The notes: a model not told the origin generated them from the sequence alone. 33,390 bases of DNA from Actinomycetes bacterium (GCA_014190235.1 BJGC01000022.1:1-33390); one strand, 5' to 3'. Numbered from the stretch's first letter, positions 17,717 through 26,049 are shown. A program made the numbers and translations.

Positions 17717-18163
17717 CTACCTGCTGGTACCTCTGCCCACCAATCGGGCTCTCGCACGACCAAAGAATGGGGTCGGGTCGAGGGCCTGGCGACCCCGGCG
17801 CACCCCTAGATACAGCACGCCGACACCATGCCCCAGGGAATCGCCCTTTCTCACAAGGTCGCCCGTCATTATGGTCACGCCCCGACCATTGGTTCGGTCT
17901 GACATACGGCCATATGTCAAGCGCAGACCACACCCAATGTCTTGCACGACGAATTGCGTTCCGGCAACTGTGCCAGAAAATGTCACAGCGCCAGTGATTG
18001 CGGCACGCACCACCTGGGCTCCCTCGAATCCAATCTCCCATCCGCGATGCCCTGCACAATATTCACACGGCGGTGCACGAAAACTTTGCACAAGATGACC
18101 ACTCACTGGTGCCAAAAGATTCGGCACGCACAACGCTGTAGCGGCGACGAGACTGAACAGCAT
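17717..18163 (-). CDS. M23 (LytM)-like secreted protein with altered metal-site residues
   Basis: A 148-residue protein beginning with a hydrophobic signal-like segment (1-18), then a compact M23 peptidase fold. Markers: G-H-R-G-W-E-I (38-44), V-R-A-A-I-T-G-A-V-T-F-S-G-T-V-A-G, L-R-L-T-Y-G, G-D-L-V-R-K-G-D, and L-G-V-R-R-G near the end. In active M23 enzymes zinc is held by His and Asp of G-H-x-G-x-D and by the last His of H/C-L-H-L-G. Here the Asp is Glu43 and the last His is Tyr118, so peptidoglycan hydrolysis is doubtful; a degenerate LytM-type regulator of cell wall enzymes is possible. The position between whiG and rpsB is where actinobacteria often carry an M23 gene. The frame is intact. 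It starts 27 bp after whiG. Confidence 0.75.
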   Translation of the reverse strand: MLFSLVAATALCVPNLLAPVSGHLVQSFRAPPCEYCAGHRGWEIGFEGAQVVRAAITGAVTFSGTVAGTQFVVQDIGCGLRLTYGRMSDRTNGRGVTIMTGDLVRKGDSLGHGVGVLYLGVRRGRQALDPTPFFGRARARLVGRGTSR

Positions 18164-18190
18164 GGCGACATGTGTGCAGCCGCGAAAGGT

Positions 18191-18943
18191 TTAGGTCATT
18201 CCTGCTGCTTGTAGTCGAGAACGTAACTGCAAAACGGCCTTTGTGTGAATCTGAGAGATACGCGCCTCGGTAACGCCGATGACTTCTCCGATTTCTGACA
18301 GCGTTAAACCTTCGTCGTAATACAACACCAGCACAGTGCGTTCACGTTCAGGTAATTTACGAATCTCTGCGCGCATCGTGGTTCGCAATTCATCTTCTTC
18401 AAGTGCACGACCTGGCTGAGTTTCGTTTGTCCCTCTCGCGGGTGATGCCTCAAGCGCAACATGGTCAAGTGGTCCAACAGATCCGGCCGCGATGTCTGAC
18501 AGCCACGAGTGAAACTCGTCAAGAGAAATTTCGAGATGCTCAGCAATCTCTTCGTCTTGCGGAACACCGCCCAATCTCAACTCAAGATCTCTAATGGCAT
18601 TTTGAATCTGTTGAGAGTGCGCGCGCACGCTTCGTGGCACCCAGTCAAGCGCACGTAATCCGTCAAGAATTGCACCACGAATTCGAGGGATCGAATATGT
18701 CTCAAACTTTGCACCTTGCGATGGATCAAACTTGTCTATTGCGCCCATAAGACCAAATACACCCGCACTCACAAGGTCGGCAGTGTCAACCGATCGTGGT
18801 AGACCAGCCGCTAATCGACCTGCAACGAACTTGACAAGTGAGGCGTAGTGAACCACTAGCCACTCGCGTGCCGAAGCATCTTTACCCTCATGCCACGCAA
18901 ACCACGCAGAATCAATACTGAATCGAACAGGACGTGTACTCAT
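18191..18943 (-). CDS. whiG: RNA polymerase sigma factor, WhiG/FliA family
   Basis: A 250-residue group 3 sigma-70 factor. Region 2 is clear: D-L-V-S-A-G-x-x-G-L-M-x-A-I-D-K-F-D-P-x-x-G-x-K-F-E-T-Y-S (about 57-85) followed by the I-R-G-A-I-L-D segment; region 3 covers about 110-150; region 4 has L-P-E-R-E-R-T-V-L-x-L-Y-Y-x-E-G-L-T-L-S-E-I-G and the helix-turn-helix V-T-E-A-R-I-S-Q-I. In Streptomyces WhiG starts sporulation, and FliA drives flagellar genes; the regulon here is unknown and no motility or sporulation gene is in the window. The ATG overlaps the xerC stop (ATGA). An anti-sigma gene is not adjacent. Confidence 0.88.
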   Translation of the reverse strand: MSTRPVRFSIDSAWFAWHEGKDASAREWLVVHYASLVKFVAGRLAAGLPRSVDTADLVSAGVFGLMGAIDKFDPSQGAKFETYSIPRIRGAILDGLRALDWVPRSVRAHSQQIQNAIRDLELRLGGVPQDEEIAEHLEISLDEFHSWLSDIAAGSVGPLDHVALEASPARGTNETQPGRALEEDELRTTMRAEIRKLPERERTVLVLYYDEGLTLSEIGEVIGVTEARISQIHTKAVLQLRSRLQAAGMT

Positions 18944-20295
18944 GCTCGTGGATGAGTCTGCCCATATGCGGTGCGCAATCGCTCCTTGCTGACATGCATA
19001 TATCGCTGCGTTGTGCTGGCATCGGTGTGTCCAAGTAATTCTTGGATTGAACGTGTATCTGCGCCATTATCCATGAGATGCGTCGCGAACGAATGTCGCA
19101 ATGCGTGCGGATGTGTGCCAGCGGGCAGACCAATGCGCTCAGCCGCAGCGTCTAAAATGCGCGCAACTTCACGACGACCAATGGGATTGCCACGCGATGT
19201 CGCAAACAAAACTCTCCCCGTAGCAGGCGACGCAACTTCTTTGCGCTCAATGTTCCAGGCCTTTAGGGCGTGCACCGCAGGAGCACTCAAAGGAACGATG
19301 CGCTCCTTGGAACCTTTTCCGATCACGCGCAACGATGCGTGACCTAGATCGGCGCTCGTCACAGTCAGCGCGCAAATTTCAGATACACGCAGTCCGCTGC
19401 CATACAGAAGTTCCAAGATTGCACTGTCACGCGCAATTCTCCACGGTGGTGCTTGCGTGTCTTGACTTGTGATCACTGCTATTGCCGTGACTTCATCAAG
19501 TGGTCGCGGTAGCCGACCCTTCGGGGCAGGTGTGTGCAATCCTTTTGTTGGGTCTTGCTTAACAAGACCATCACGAAGACACCATGAGTAGTAGCGATGC
19601 AGAGACGCAATGCGTCGCGCAATCGTGCGACTTGTAGCTCCGCGGTCATGCATTAATGCAAGATACTCACGAATATGTTCTCGCTCAACATTTTGGGGTT
19701 TAGTCACTGGTGTTTGATCAAGAAGCCATTCGGCAAATAGTTCGATGTCGCGTCGATACGCAGCACGAGTGTTTGCAGCAGACGAAGTGAGTGTCTTTTC
19801 AAATGACCTCAACAACCACCGTGGCAGTCGAGCATCGCGTTCTGCACATTCCCCTTTTGCACTGGTTCCTCTTTGGCGAACGGCTTGTGATCCAGTTGAA
19901 AAACAATCTGTGCAGTGTTCGGCGTGGGCGACAACCAGTCTTGTTGCGGGCGAGAACCGTCTGTCTTCGCCTTTGCTGGCTGGGAAGTTCTTGACGTGCC
20001 AAGTAAAGAACGAGCGAATAATCGCTCGACGTTGCTCGACGGTCTCAACGGAGTATCGACGCGTCTCAAGATGTTTGATATATCGCTGTAGATCTGTCGA
20101 TGTGATGTCTTGGGGGGATGCGATTGATTGCTGCGACATGTACTCACAAAAATGCGCCAGTTCTGCTGCGCGACTGGCGCGAGTGGCATCGACAACACTC
20201 AGCGACCGCACAAAACGGGCAAAGGCATACGCCTCGTCTCGTTCGCGAAGACGAGTTGCCGACGTGGCACGTGCTGAGGAAGTCTGCGCACCCAT
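18940..20295 (-). CDS. xerC: Xer-type tyrosine recombinase with two predicted core-binding domains
   Basis: A 451-residue integrase-family protein, about 150 residues longer than standard XerC/XerD. The C-terminal catalytic domain is complete: Arg303 (G-L-R-V-S-E), Lys327 (G-K-G-S-K-E-R), His397 and Arg400 (H-A-L-R-H-S), His423 (L-G-H) and nucleophile Tyr432 (T-Q-R-Y-M-H). A typical SAM-like core-binding domain occupies about 160-255. Residues about 18-105 look like a second such domain, with the same helical pattern and Y-I-K-H-L...S-V-E-T-V-E-Q-R-R-A-I-I-R-S-F-F-T-W. Xer proteins resolve chromosome dimers at dif with FtsK. I use the ATG at 20293-20295; a TTG 2 codons upstream is an alternative. 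It follows dprA with a 50-bp gap and overlaps whiG. Confidence 0.88.
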   Translation of the reverse strand: MGAQTSSARATSATRLRERDEAYAFARFVRSLSVVDATRASRAAELAHFCEYMSQQSIASPQDITSTDLQRYIKHLETRRYSVETVEQRRAIIRSFFTWHVKNFPASKGEDRRFSPATRLVVAHAEHCTDCFSTGSQAVRQRGTSAKGECAERDARLPRWLLRSFEKTLTSSAANTRAAYRRDIELFAEWLLDQTPVTKPQNVEREHIREYLALMHDRGATSRTIARRIASLHRYYSWCLRDGLVKQDPTKGLHTPAPKGRLPRPLDEVTAIAVITSQDTQAPPWRIARDSAILELLYGSGLRVSEICALTVTSADLGHASLRVIGKGSKERIVPLSAPAVHALKAWNIERKEVASPATGRVLFATSRGNPIGRREVARILDAAAERIGLPAGTHPHALRHSFATHLMDNGADTRSIQELLGHTDASTTQRYMHVSKERLRTAYGQTHPRA

Positions 20296-20345
20296 ACACA
20301 AACGGTACTTGCTGGCGCTGCACCCTTGCTGTTAGAGGCTCTTAT

Positions 20346-21464
20346 TCACGACTGTGAATACGCGACCAATGCCTCCCACCATCCAGATGTCTGTGTGACC
20401 CAGCCACTTTGCTCAAGTCGCCCAAGAGCAACTGCTACCGCGAAAACCGATTCTCCGAGGCAGATTGCCAACCAATCGATTGAGCGGGGCTCGCCTACTA
20501 ACTGACCAAGAACATCGGCGCACAATCCCATGGGAGGCACTCTTTGGTCAACAAAACCATGCTGACGCGACGTGTCAAGACCAAGCGCAACCAAGACATC
20601 ATCGACATGCGTTACTGGTGCACATCCGTCTCGCAATAATGCATTGGTTCCTTGCGACGTGTGAAGCGTGGGAGAACCTGGCACTGCCAAAACAGTGACC
20701 CCGCGTTTTTCTGCTTCACGCACTGTGATCATTGATCCGCCCGCTTCGGTGGATTCAACCACAACGACAACTTCGCTGACTCCGGCCAAGATGCGATTGC
20801 GTAGCGGAAATCGAAAAGCTTCGGGACTCGTACCTGGTGGAGACTCTGAGATCAGCGCTCCGTGTGATGCCACCCAGTTCCAGAGTTGCACGTGTTCGCG
20901 CGGATAGACGACATCAAGTCCAGATGCCACCACTGCAATTGCTTTTCCGGTAGCACCATCGTTAGACGCGCGTTCGACACCGCGATGTGCGTGCACATCG
21001 ATGCCTCGTGCTAAGCCAGACACGACAGCGACTCCGAGCGTCGAAAGTTGTCGACCCAACGATGCGGCAAAATACCGACCAGCCTGCGTTGCTTTTCTGG
21101 TGCCGATGATTGCGACGCGTCGTTGCTCTAACGCCTCAAGATTGCCGCGCACAAAAAGAACTGCTGGGGCATCTGGATCGGCGCGCAAAACGCTGGGGTA
21201 TGTAGCGTCATGCAATGACACGACCTGTGCCTCAATGGTCATGCAGCGTTCGTACATCTGGCGTGGCAAGCAAGACGACGCTGTTGACCATGCCTGCAAG
21301 ACATGTGGTTCGAGTGAGGGCGCGACAATTTTATGATGCAAAACTTTGCCCCACACATCACTTGGCGCTCCGCGGGTAATGAGCAGGCGAAGTCGTCGGT
21401 GGGTTTGCAAAGGCAATGACGCCAATGCTGCGGCATACGCCCACTCTGGCGGATCAGAAGTCAT
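20346..21464 (-). CDS. dprA: DNA processing protein DprA (Smf)
   Basis: A 372-residue Rossmann-fold protein that binds incoming single-stranded DNA and loads RecA during natural transformation. Key blocks: I-G-T-R-K-A-T (120-126), S-G-L-A-R-G-I-D-V-H-A-H (149-160), a later R-N-R-I-L-A-G, S-G-S/E-A-G-G-S region with E-A-G-G-S-M-I-T-V, and P-G-S-P-T...G-T-N-A-L-L-R-D-G. The N-terminal part resembles a SAM/helix-hairpin region and the C-terminal 60 residues a winged-helix DNA-binding domain. The ATG overlaps the comM TGA by 4 bp. Together with comM this is a competence-associated pair, but no uptake pilus genes are visible in the window. Confidence 0.94.
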   Translation of the reverse strand: MTSDPPEWAYAAALASLPLQTHRRLRLLITRGAPSDVWGKVLHHKIVAPSLEPHVLQAWSTASSCLPRQMYERCMTIEAQVVSLHDATYPSVLRADPDAPAVLFVRGNLEALEQRRVAIIGTRKATQAGRYFAASLGRQLSTLGVAVVSGLARGIDVHAHRGVERASNDGATGKAIAVVASGLDVVYPREHVQLWNWVASHGALISESPPGTSPEAFRFPLRNRILAGVSEVVVVVESTEAGGSMITVREAEKRGVTVLAVPGSPTLHTSQGTNALLRDGCAPVTHVDDVLVALGLDTSRQHGFVDQRVPPMGLCADVLGQLVGEPRSIDWLAICLGESVFAVAVALGRLEQSGWVTQTSGWWEALVAYSQS

Positions 21465-22972
21465 CGATACGGCCCTGATTCGTGTGGACGAACTAGTGCA
21501 GACCGCATTCGCAATGCAATGTCGACATGATCTCGGTCAACATCATTGTCATTAGCAAGATCTGCGAGCGTGCGCGCCACACGACGAATTCTGTGGTATC
21601 CGCGACCAGTAAGAATTCCTTTTTCTAGTTCTGCATGCAGCAATGCGCGCGCTTGGGTAGTGATGGCAGCAAAGATGTCTAGTTGGTCATGCAACAACAA
21701 CGCATTGGGGCATCCTTGTCTGTCAACGGCGCGTTTGCGTGCTGCCAACACGCGCGCTGCAACAAGAGCAGTCGATTCTCCCCCGCCGGCATGCACAAGT
21801 GCATCGGCGGAGGGTCGGTCGACATGCACACACAAGTCGAAACGATCTATTAGTGGTCCAGAAAAACGTCGTTGATACCGACGATGATCTGAGTCTGTGC
21901 ATCTGCACATTCCGGGCCTGATGTCTCCGCATGGACACGGATTACTTGCCCCTACGAGCAAAAACTTGGCCGGCATGGTGAGTGAATGACGCGCCCGTGA
22001 CAAACGGATCACGCCTTCTTCGAGCGGTTGTCGCAACGCATCTAACACTGTGGGAGCAAACTCACCCATCTCGTCTAAAAACAAAACGCCACCACTCGCC
22101 AAACTGACTTCGCCAGGTCGCATGTAACTGCTGCCACCGCCCACCATTGCCACCATTGATGCACTGTGATGCGGAGACCGAAACGGAGGCGATGTCCGCA
22201 GCGCTCCAGCAGATTCGACTCCTGCTGCGCTGAACACCATGGCGCTTGCCAACGCATCTTCATGTGTCAGTGCTGGCAAAATACCTGGCAAGCGTCTGGC
22301 CAACATTGATTTTCCGGCTCCTGGCGGACCAACCAGCAGTAAGTGATGCATGCCGGTTGCTGAGACTTCTAAGGCATGCCGCGCCCACGCCTGGCCGCTG
22401 ACTTCGGCCAAGTCCGCAACCACACACACATCTTCTTGCTCTTCAATCTGGGCGATTGATGGCCACGCGTCGTCGCCCCGCAGGCATCTCACAAGATGCG
22501 CCAAAGTATCGACCGCACGTAATTGACGAGGTGATGCGATGAGTGCTTCAGCATGGTTTCCGGGTGAAACCACGACATCATGCATCGCTACTGCAGACAC
22601 CATTGGGGCGGCACCAGCAACCGTTCGCAACGATCCGTCCAGACCAAGCTCTGCTAAAAATGCGTGCGCTTCAATAGATTCTTGACTCAAGACATCTTGT
22701 GCCACGAGCAGTGCCACTGCGATTGCAAGGTCAGCAGCAGCGCCACCTTTGCGTTCTCCTGCTCCAGCCAAATTGACCGTGATACGTCGATTGGGCCACG
22801 GCAGTTCTGATGAGAGCAACGCTGCTCGAACACGATCGCGTGACTCACGACAGGATTCGTCTGGGAGTCCGACCACTGTAAATCCAGGGATGCCGACGCC
22901 AACGTGTACTTCAACGACAAGCGGATGTCCTTGAGCCCCAAGAAGCGCTGCGGTTTTGACGGCGGCATACAT
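21461..22972 (-). CDS. comM: ComM/YifB family Mg-chelatase-like AAA+ ATPase
   Basis: A 503-residue hexameric AAA+ helicase that aids branch migration and integration of transformed DNA. The N-terminal Lon-like (S5-type) domain spans about 1-180; Walker A G-P-P-G-A-G-K-S is at 215-222, Walker B G-V-L-F-L-D-E-M at 295-302, and the N-P-C-P-C-G...C-R-C four-cysteine motif, typical of the family, at 345-358 (Cys346, 348, 356, 358). The C-terminal Mg-chelatase-associated domain ends the protein. AAAGGGG 7 nt before the ATG supports the start. It heads the comM-dprA-xerC-whiG unit; yraN, often upstream, is absent. It is divergent from the lipoprotein gene. Confidence 0.95.
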   Translation of the reverse strand: MYAAVKTAALLGAQGHPLVVEVHVGVGIPGFTVVGLPDESCRESRDRVRAALLSSELPWPNRRITVNLAGAGERKGGAAADLAIAVALLVAQDVLSQESIEAHAFLAELGLDGSLRTVAGAAPMVSAVAMHDVVVSPGNHAEALIASPRQLRAVDTLAHLVRCLRGDDAWPSIAQIEEQEDVCVVADLAEVSGQAWARHALEVSATGMHHLLLVGPPGAGKSMLARRLPGILPALTHEDALASAMVFSAAGVESAGALRTSPPFRSPHHSASMVAMVGGGSSYMRPGEVSLASGGVLFLDEMGEFAPTVLDALRQPLEEGVIRLSRARHSLTMPAKFLLVGASNPCPCGDIRPGMCRCTDSDHRRYQRRFSGPLIDRFDLCVHVDRPSADALVHAGGGESTALVAARVLAARKRAVDRQGCPNALLLHDQLDIFAAITTQARALLHAELEKGILTGRGYHRIRRVARTLADLANDNDVDRDHVDIALRMRSALVRPHESGPYR

Positions 22973-23014
22973 GTGAAACCCCTTTTGCTCGTGTGTGGCT
23001 GTGAGAATAAGAAG

Positions 23015-23503
23015 ATGTGTACGCGTCGACTAGGTGTTCTGGCAACAGTGACGGCATTTTGTTTGCTCACCTTTGCGGCATGCAGCCCATCACGGACCGG
23101 AACTAACTTCTGTCGTGTTCTGCAAAAAGAGATGCCAGAGATTGGAATGTCAATAGCCACGCAAGCAGAGGTTTCGGCAATGGTCACTCGCTATCAAAAA
23201 CTTCTTAGTGCTGCGCCGCTTGCCATTGAAAGTGATCTCGAAGTTCTCACCAACTTGTTAAAAAAATCTGCGCAAGTAGACCCGTCAGATCCCAAAAGCA
23301 TTCAAGAGGTTGCAGACCTTGCTTACGCTGCGAACAAATCAGCACTCGCTGTTTCTGCGTGGACCAAAGACACGTGCGCAGTTGATATTTCTTTAGGAGT
23401 CAACATCGATCCACCTCGAGTGGCTCCTCCAACAACGATTGCCCCAACAACAACTGTGCCAATGACTGTGCCGCTAGCGACGACGACAACAACAGTGCCA
23501 TAA
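23015..23503 (+). CDS. Small predicted lipoprotein of unknown function
   Basis: A 162-residue protein not recognised by family. The N-terminus is M-C-T-R-R followed by a hydrophobic stretch and L-L-T-F-A-A-C, a lipobox with Cys23 as the lipidation site, so it should be anchored on the outer face of the membrane. Residues 30-130 are predicted helical with two further cysteines (Cys32, Cys122) that could form a disulfide. The last 30 residues are Thr/Pro/Val-rich (P-T-T-T-V-P type), a low-complexity tail often seen in secreted actinobacterial proteins. I chose this ATG, rather than an upstream frame extension overlapping comM, because the signal peptide begins here. It stands alone between comM and clpP, which converges on it. 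Confidence 0.75.
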   Translation: MCTRRLGVLATVTAFCLLTFAACSPSRTGTNFCRVLQKEMPEIGMSIATQAEVSAMVTRYQKLLSAAPLAIESDLEVLTNLLKKSAQVDPSDPKSIQEVADLAYAANKSALAVSAWTKDTCAVDISLGVNIDPPRVAPPTTIAPTTTVPMTVPLATTTTTVP

Positions 23504-23527
23504 TTCGGCAATCTGCACTTTGACGAT

Positions 23528-24139
23528 TTAGCGAATTTCTCCGCGCTTCACAATTACTTTGTCAACGAGACCATAGGTTTGGGCTTCTTCGGCGACGAAC
23601 CAACGATCGCGCTCACTGTCGGCTTGGATCTGTTCTACTGTTTTCCCGCTGTGTTGAGCGATCAGTTCTGCCATGCGATGTTTGACATAGGCAAGTTGTT
23701 GTGCCTGAATTTCGATGTCGGCTGCAGGACCACGCAAACCTGCAAGCGGTTGATGCATCATGATTCGAGCATTAGGCAATGTGTAGCGCTTGCCAGCCGC
23801 GCCAGCAGTGAGCAAGAACTGTCCCATTGATGCAGCAAGACCCATGCATACGGTTGCAACATCGCAACTCACAAACTGCATCGTGTCGTAGATGGCCATG
23901 CCGGCCGTAACAGATCCGCCAGGACTATTGATGTACAGCCAGATGTCGGCGTTGGCGTCTTCGCTCTCGAGGTACAGCAACTGAGCGCAAATCTGGTTTG
24001 CCATGTCATCGTTGACGTCTGTTCCCAGCATGATCACACGGTTCTTGAGGAGACGCGTGTAAATGTCGGTCCGGCTGTCCATTCCGGTATCGAGAGCCGA
24101 TGGCATCACTGGAAAACCTGATTCGGTGGAAATACTCAT
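23528..24139 (-). CDS. clpP: ATP-dependent Clp protease proteolytic subunit
   Basis: A 203-residue serine peptidase that forms the ClpP barrel fed by ClpX/ClpC/ClpA. The catalytic triad is Ser104 (G-L-A-A-S-M-G-Q), His129 (M-M-H-Q-P) and Asp178 (E-R-D-R-W). The N-terminal I-I-x-L-G-T / D-V-N-D region and S-P-G-G-S-V-T-A-G are intact. Actinobacteria often have clpP1-clpP2 in tandem followed by clpX; here one copy stands alone between convergent and divergent neighbours, so partners must lie elsewhere. The ATG has no Shine-Dalgarno sequence, but TAGCCT lies 6 nt upstream, suggesting a leaderless mRNA. Confidence 0.96.
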   Translation of the reverse strand: MSISTESGFPVMPSALDTGMDSRTDIYTRLLKNRVIMLGTDVNDDMANQICAQLLYLESEDANADIWLYINSPGGSVTAGMAIYDTMQFVSCDVATVCMGLAASMGQFLLTAGAAGKRYTLPNARIMMHQPLAGLRGPAADIEIQAQQLAYVKHRMAELIAQHSGKTVEQIQADSERDRWFVAEEAQTYGLVDKVIVKRGEIR

Positions 24140-24145
24140 GGCTTT

Positions 24146-24151
24146 AGGCTA
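24146..24151 (-). promoter_or_regulatory. Candidate -10 element TAGCCT for clpP
   Basis: Minus-strand TAGCCT ends 6 nt before the clpP ATG. The same hexamer at the same distance precedes murI. No -35 is evident; the spacing predicts transcription starting at the start codon. Confidence 0.5.
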
Positions 24152-24194
24152 CCCGTAGGTGGCATCAGAGCCTTGGTCTTGCCACAATAGAGAT

Positions 24195-24722
24195 GTGACA
24201 GACCGCGAGAAGTTCACCCCCAATGCTGCCGAACTCATCCAAAACAACGCCGAGTTTGTGGCGGCCTTCGGCGACCAAGGGCTGGCCCTTGCGCCCCGTC
24301 GCAAGCTTGCCATCGTGGCGTGCATGGATAGCCGGATGGACATATTTCAGATGTTGGGCCTTCATCACGGTGACGCGCACATTATTCGCAACGCGGGTGG
24401 CGTAGTAACAGACGATGTCATTCGTTCTCTCGTAGTGTCACAGCGTTTGCTCAACACTCAAGAAATCTTGTTGATACATCACACCAACTGTGGTCTACAA
24501 ACTGTTCAGGGTGACGAGTTCAAATCAGAACTCGAACGCGAATGCGGCATTAGGCCATCGTGGAGCCTAGAGAATTTCAGCGATCCGTTTGACAGTGTTC
24601 GCCAGAGCATGAACCGACTTCACCACTCTCCGTTCTTGCAAGCAAAAGATCATATTCGTGGATTTGTCTATGACGTTGAAACTGGCAAAATACATGAAGC
24701 CTCGCGCACGCCAAGCAAGTAA
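24195..24722 (+). CDS. Beta-class carbonic anhydrase
   Basis: A 175-residue zinc enzyme hydrating CO2 to bicarbonate. Ligands are Cys43 in C-M-D-S-R (with the catalytic Asp45-Arg47 dyad), His96 and Cys99 in H-H-T-N-C-G. I-R-N-A-G-G-V-V-T-D-D-V-I-R-S-L is a strong family signature, and the whole protein resembles the mycobacterial Rv1284 type. I prefer the GTG at 24195 (V-T-D-R-E reading), which matches the usual N-terminal length; a GTG 36 bp upstream in the same frame is possible but lies only 19 bp from the divergent clpP start. It converges on the PLP gene with a 10-bp gap that contains the palindrome GCGCTAGCGC (24730-24739). Confidence 0.9.
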   Translation: MTDREKFTPNAAELIQNNAEFVAAFGDQGLALAPRRKLAIVACMDSRMDIFQMLGLHHGDAHIIRNAGGVVTDDVIRSLVVSQRLLNTQEILLIHHTNCGLQTVQGDEFKSELERECGIRPSWSLENFSDPFDSVRQSMNRLHHSPFLQAKDHIRGFVYDVETGKIHEASRTPSK

Positions 24723-24732
24723 GCCTCTTGCG

Positions 24733-26034
24733 CTAGCGCGTCACGCCACTAAATATCACCGCAACTCTTTCATTGTCTGCCACGTGTGAACGGTTCTCGA
24801 TAAGTCCAGCAAGACCAGCAGCCCCTGTTGGACTCACATCAATATCTGTAAATTCGTGAGCCATCTCATGAGCCCTCACAACACACATCTCATCAGCGAC
24901 AATCGGATGACCACCAGTATCAGCCATTGCATTTAAAACACTGATCCAGTCATATGTTTCGTCGTCCAAGATTCCGTCAGCAAGAGAATGTGGTTCTTGT
25001 TCCCAGGGCCACATGCACTCAGCCCATCGCGCACCCGCATCGCGCGCGCTTCCGTTTTCGATTGCTGCATCCCATGCTCGAGACAATGGTGCGCATCCGC
25101 TTGTCTGCACTGCATGTAATCGCGGATGAATGCCGGCCGTCTTAAATGCAGATCCGACACACGATGCAAATGCCCCACCGCCGACTTGCACATACATTCG
25201 ATCCAACACAAAATCTAAATCAGCCGCGATCTCCCAGCCAATCGTGCGGCCACCATCGAGGCACCACGCATTCTCTGTACCTTGCACGCTAAATGGGATT
25301 GCACCACCGGCGACTGCTTCTCGAAAACGATGGATGCACGGGTCGCCAGGTGGATCATGCTCTCGGCGTTGACACTCTTGCACTATTGCATTCAGGCCAT
25401 GCAGTGTGTCTAAGACCGTTTTTGAAGCGGATACTGGAACAAACACAGTTATTGGCCACTCCACTGCGCGCGCCAACGTGGCTGCTGCAATTGCTGCATT
25501 ACCGCACGATGCTATTGCAAGTGCAGGACGCTGCTCAGGAAAAGACCATGGCACCCTGCCAGCATGTTCTGACATCAACAAATACAGCAGCGTGCTAAAG
25601 AGATGGCGAGCCTTTTGCGATCCGGCGACGTTGTGTGTTTCGTCCTTTACCCACACTCCTCCAGATGCAGAAAATCCAAGTGCATCCGACAGACGATCTT
25701 GACGGGCAATAGGAGTTGAGACAAAACCAGTTCCACAAATCTGCTCAATCTGTTGATTAGTTGTCCTGATTATCTTGATGCGATCCTGCTCGCTGATGCC
25801 GACTCTGGCCCCAAAAGCATCGACCGCTAGGTGATTGCGAAATGCAATAAAAGGATTTGAGTCAGCAACTAGTCGCAGCGGCTGAATCGCCTCGCGAAGA
25901 TGCAATACGTGCCGCTTATCCGAATCCGACACATGGGGGCATGAAAAAATGAGCGTCGAATCTAGATCGACCACTGCATGGCACACAGCACAGACAAATT
26001 CTGCTCCGAGAATGTGCGGTGATGTGGGGGTCAT
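24733..26034 (-). CDS. Fold-type II PLP enzyme, threonine synthase/dehydratase-like, substrate unknown
   Basis: A 433-residue protein of the tryptophan synthase beta superfamily. Residues 1-60 carry a C-x-x-C...C-P-H pattern (Cys15, Cys18, Cys32) reminiscent of the small metal-binding or degenerate ribbon at the start of threonine synthases. The PLP lysine should be Lys141 in A-G-S-Q-K-A-R-H; the substrate/cofactor loop is S-C-G-N-A-A (176-181) and the phosphate-binding loop G-G-G-A-F-A-S (285-291). This supports a PLP lyase or beta-replacement enzyme acting on an amino acid; threonine synthase, threonine deaminase or diaminopropionate lyase-like activity are all possible. It starts 15 bp after another PLP gene and is probably co-transcribed. 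No ribosome binding site is obvious. Confidence 0.78.
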   Translation of the reverse strand: MTPTSPHILGAEFVCAVCHAVVDLDSTLIFSCPHVSDSDKRHVLHLREAIQPLRLVADSNPFIAFRNHLAVDAFGARVGISEQDRIKIIRTTNQQIEQICGTGFVSTPIARQDRLSDALGFSASGGVWVKDETHNVAGSQKARHLFSTLLYLLMSEHAGRVPWSFPEQRPALAIASCGNAAIAAATLARAVEWPITVFVPVSASKTVLDTLHGLNAIVQECQRREHDPPGDPCIHRFREAVAGGAIPFSVQGTENAWCLDGGRTIGWEIAADLDFVLDRMYVQVGGGAFASCVGSAFKTAGIHPRLHAVQTSGCAPLSRAWDAAIENGSARDAGARWAECMWPWEQEPHSLADGILDDETYDWISVLNAMADTGGHPIVADEMCVVRAHEMAHEFTDIDVSPTGAAGLAGLIENRSHVADNERVAVIFSGVTR

Positions 26035-26049
26035 TCGCTTGGCTTATTT

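Noticed and set aside
19745-20335. 196-codon frame opposite xerC
   Set aside because: Composition is that of an antisense shadow, and the opposite strand encodes the recombinase N-terminus.
22904-23014. Upstream extension of the lipoprotein frame
   Set aside because: It would overlap the start of comM and place a polar segment before the signal peptide; the ATG at 23015 gives a normal lipoprotein signal.
24730-24739. Palindrome GCGCTAGCGC as a bidirectional terminator between carbonic anhydrase and the PLP gene
   Set aside because: A perfect palindrome without loop or T-tract; it overlaps a stop codon and is probably incidental.
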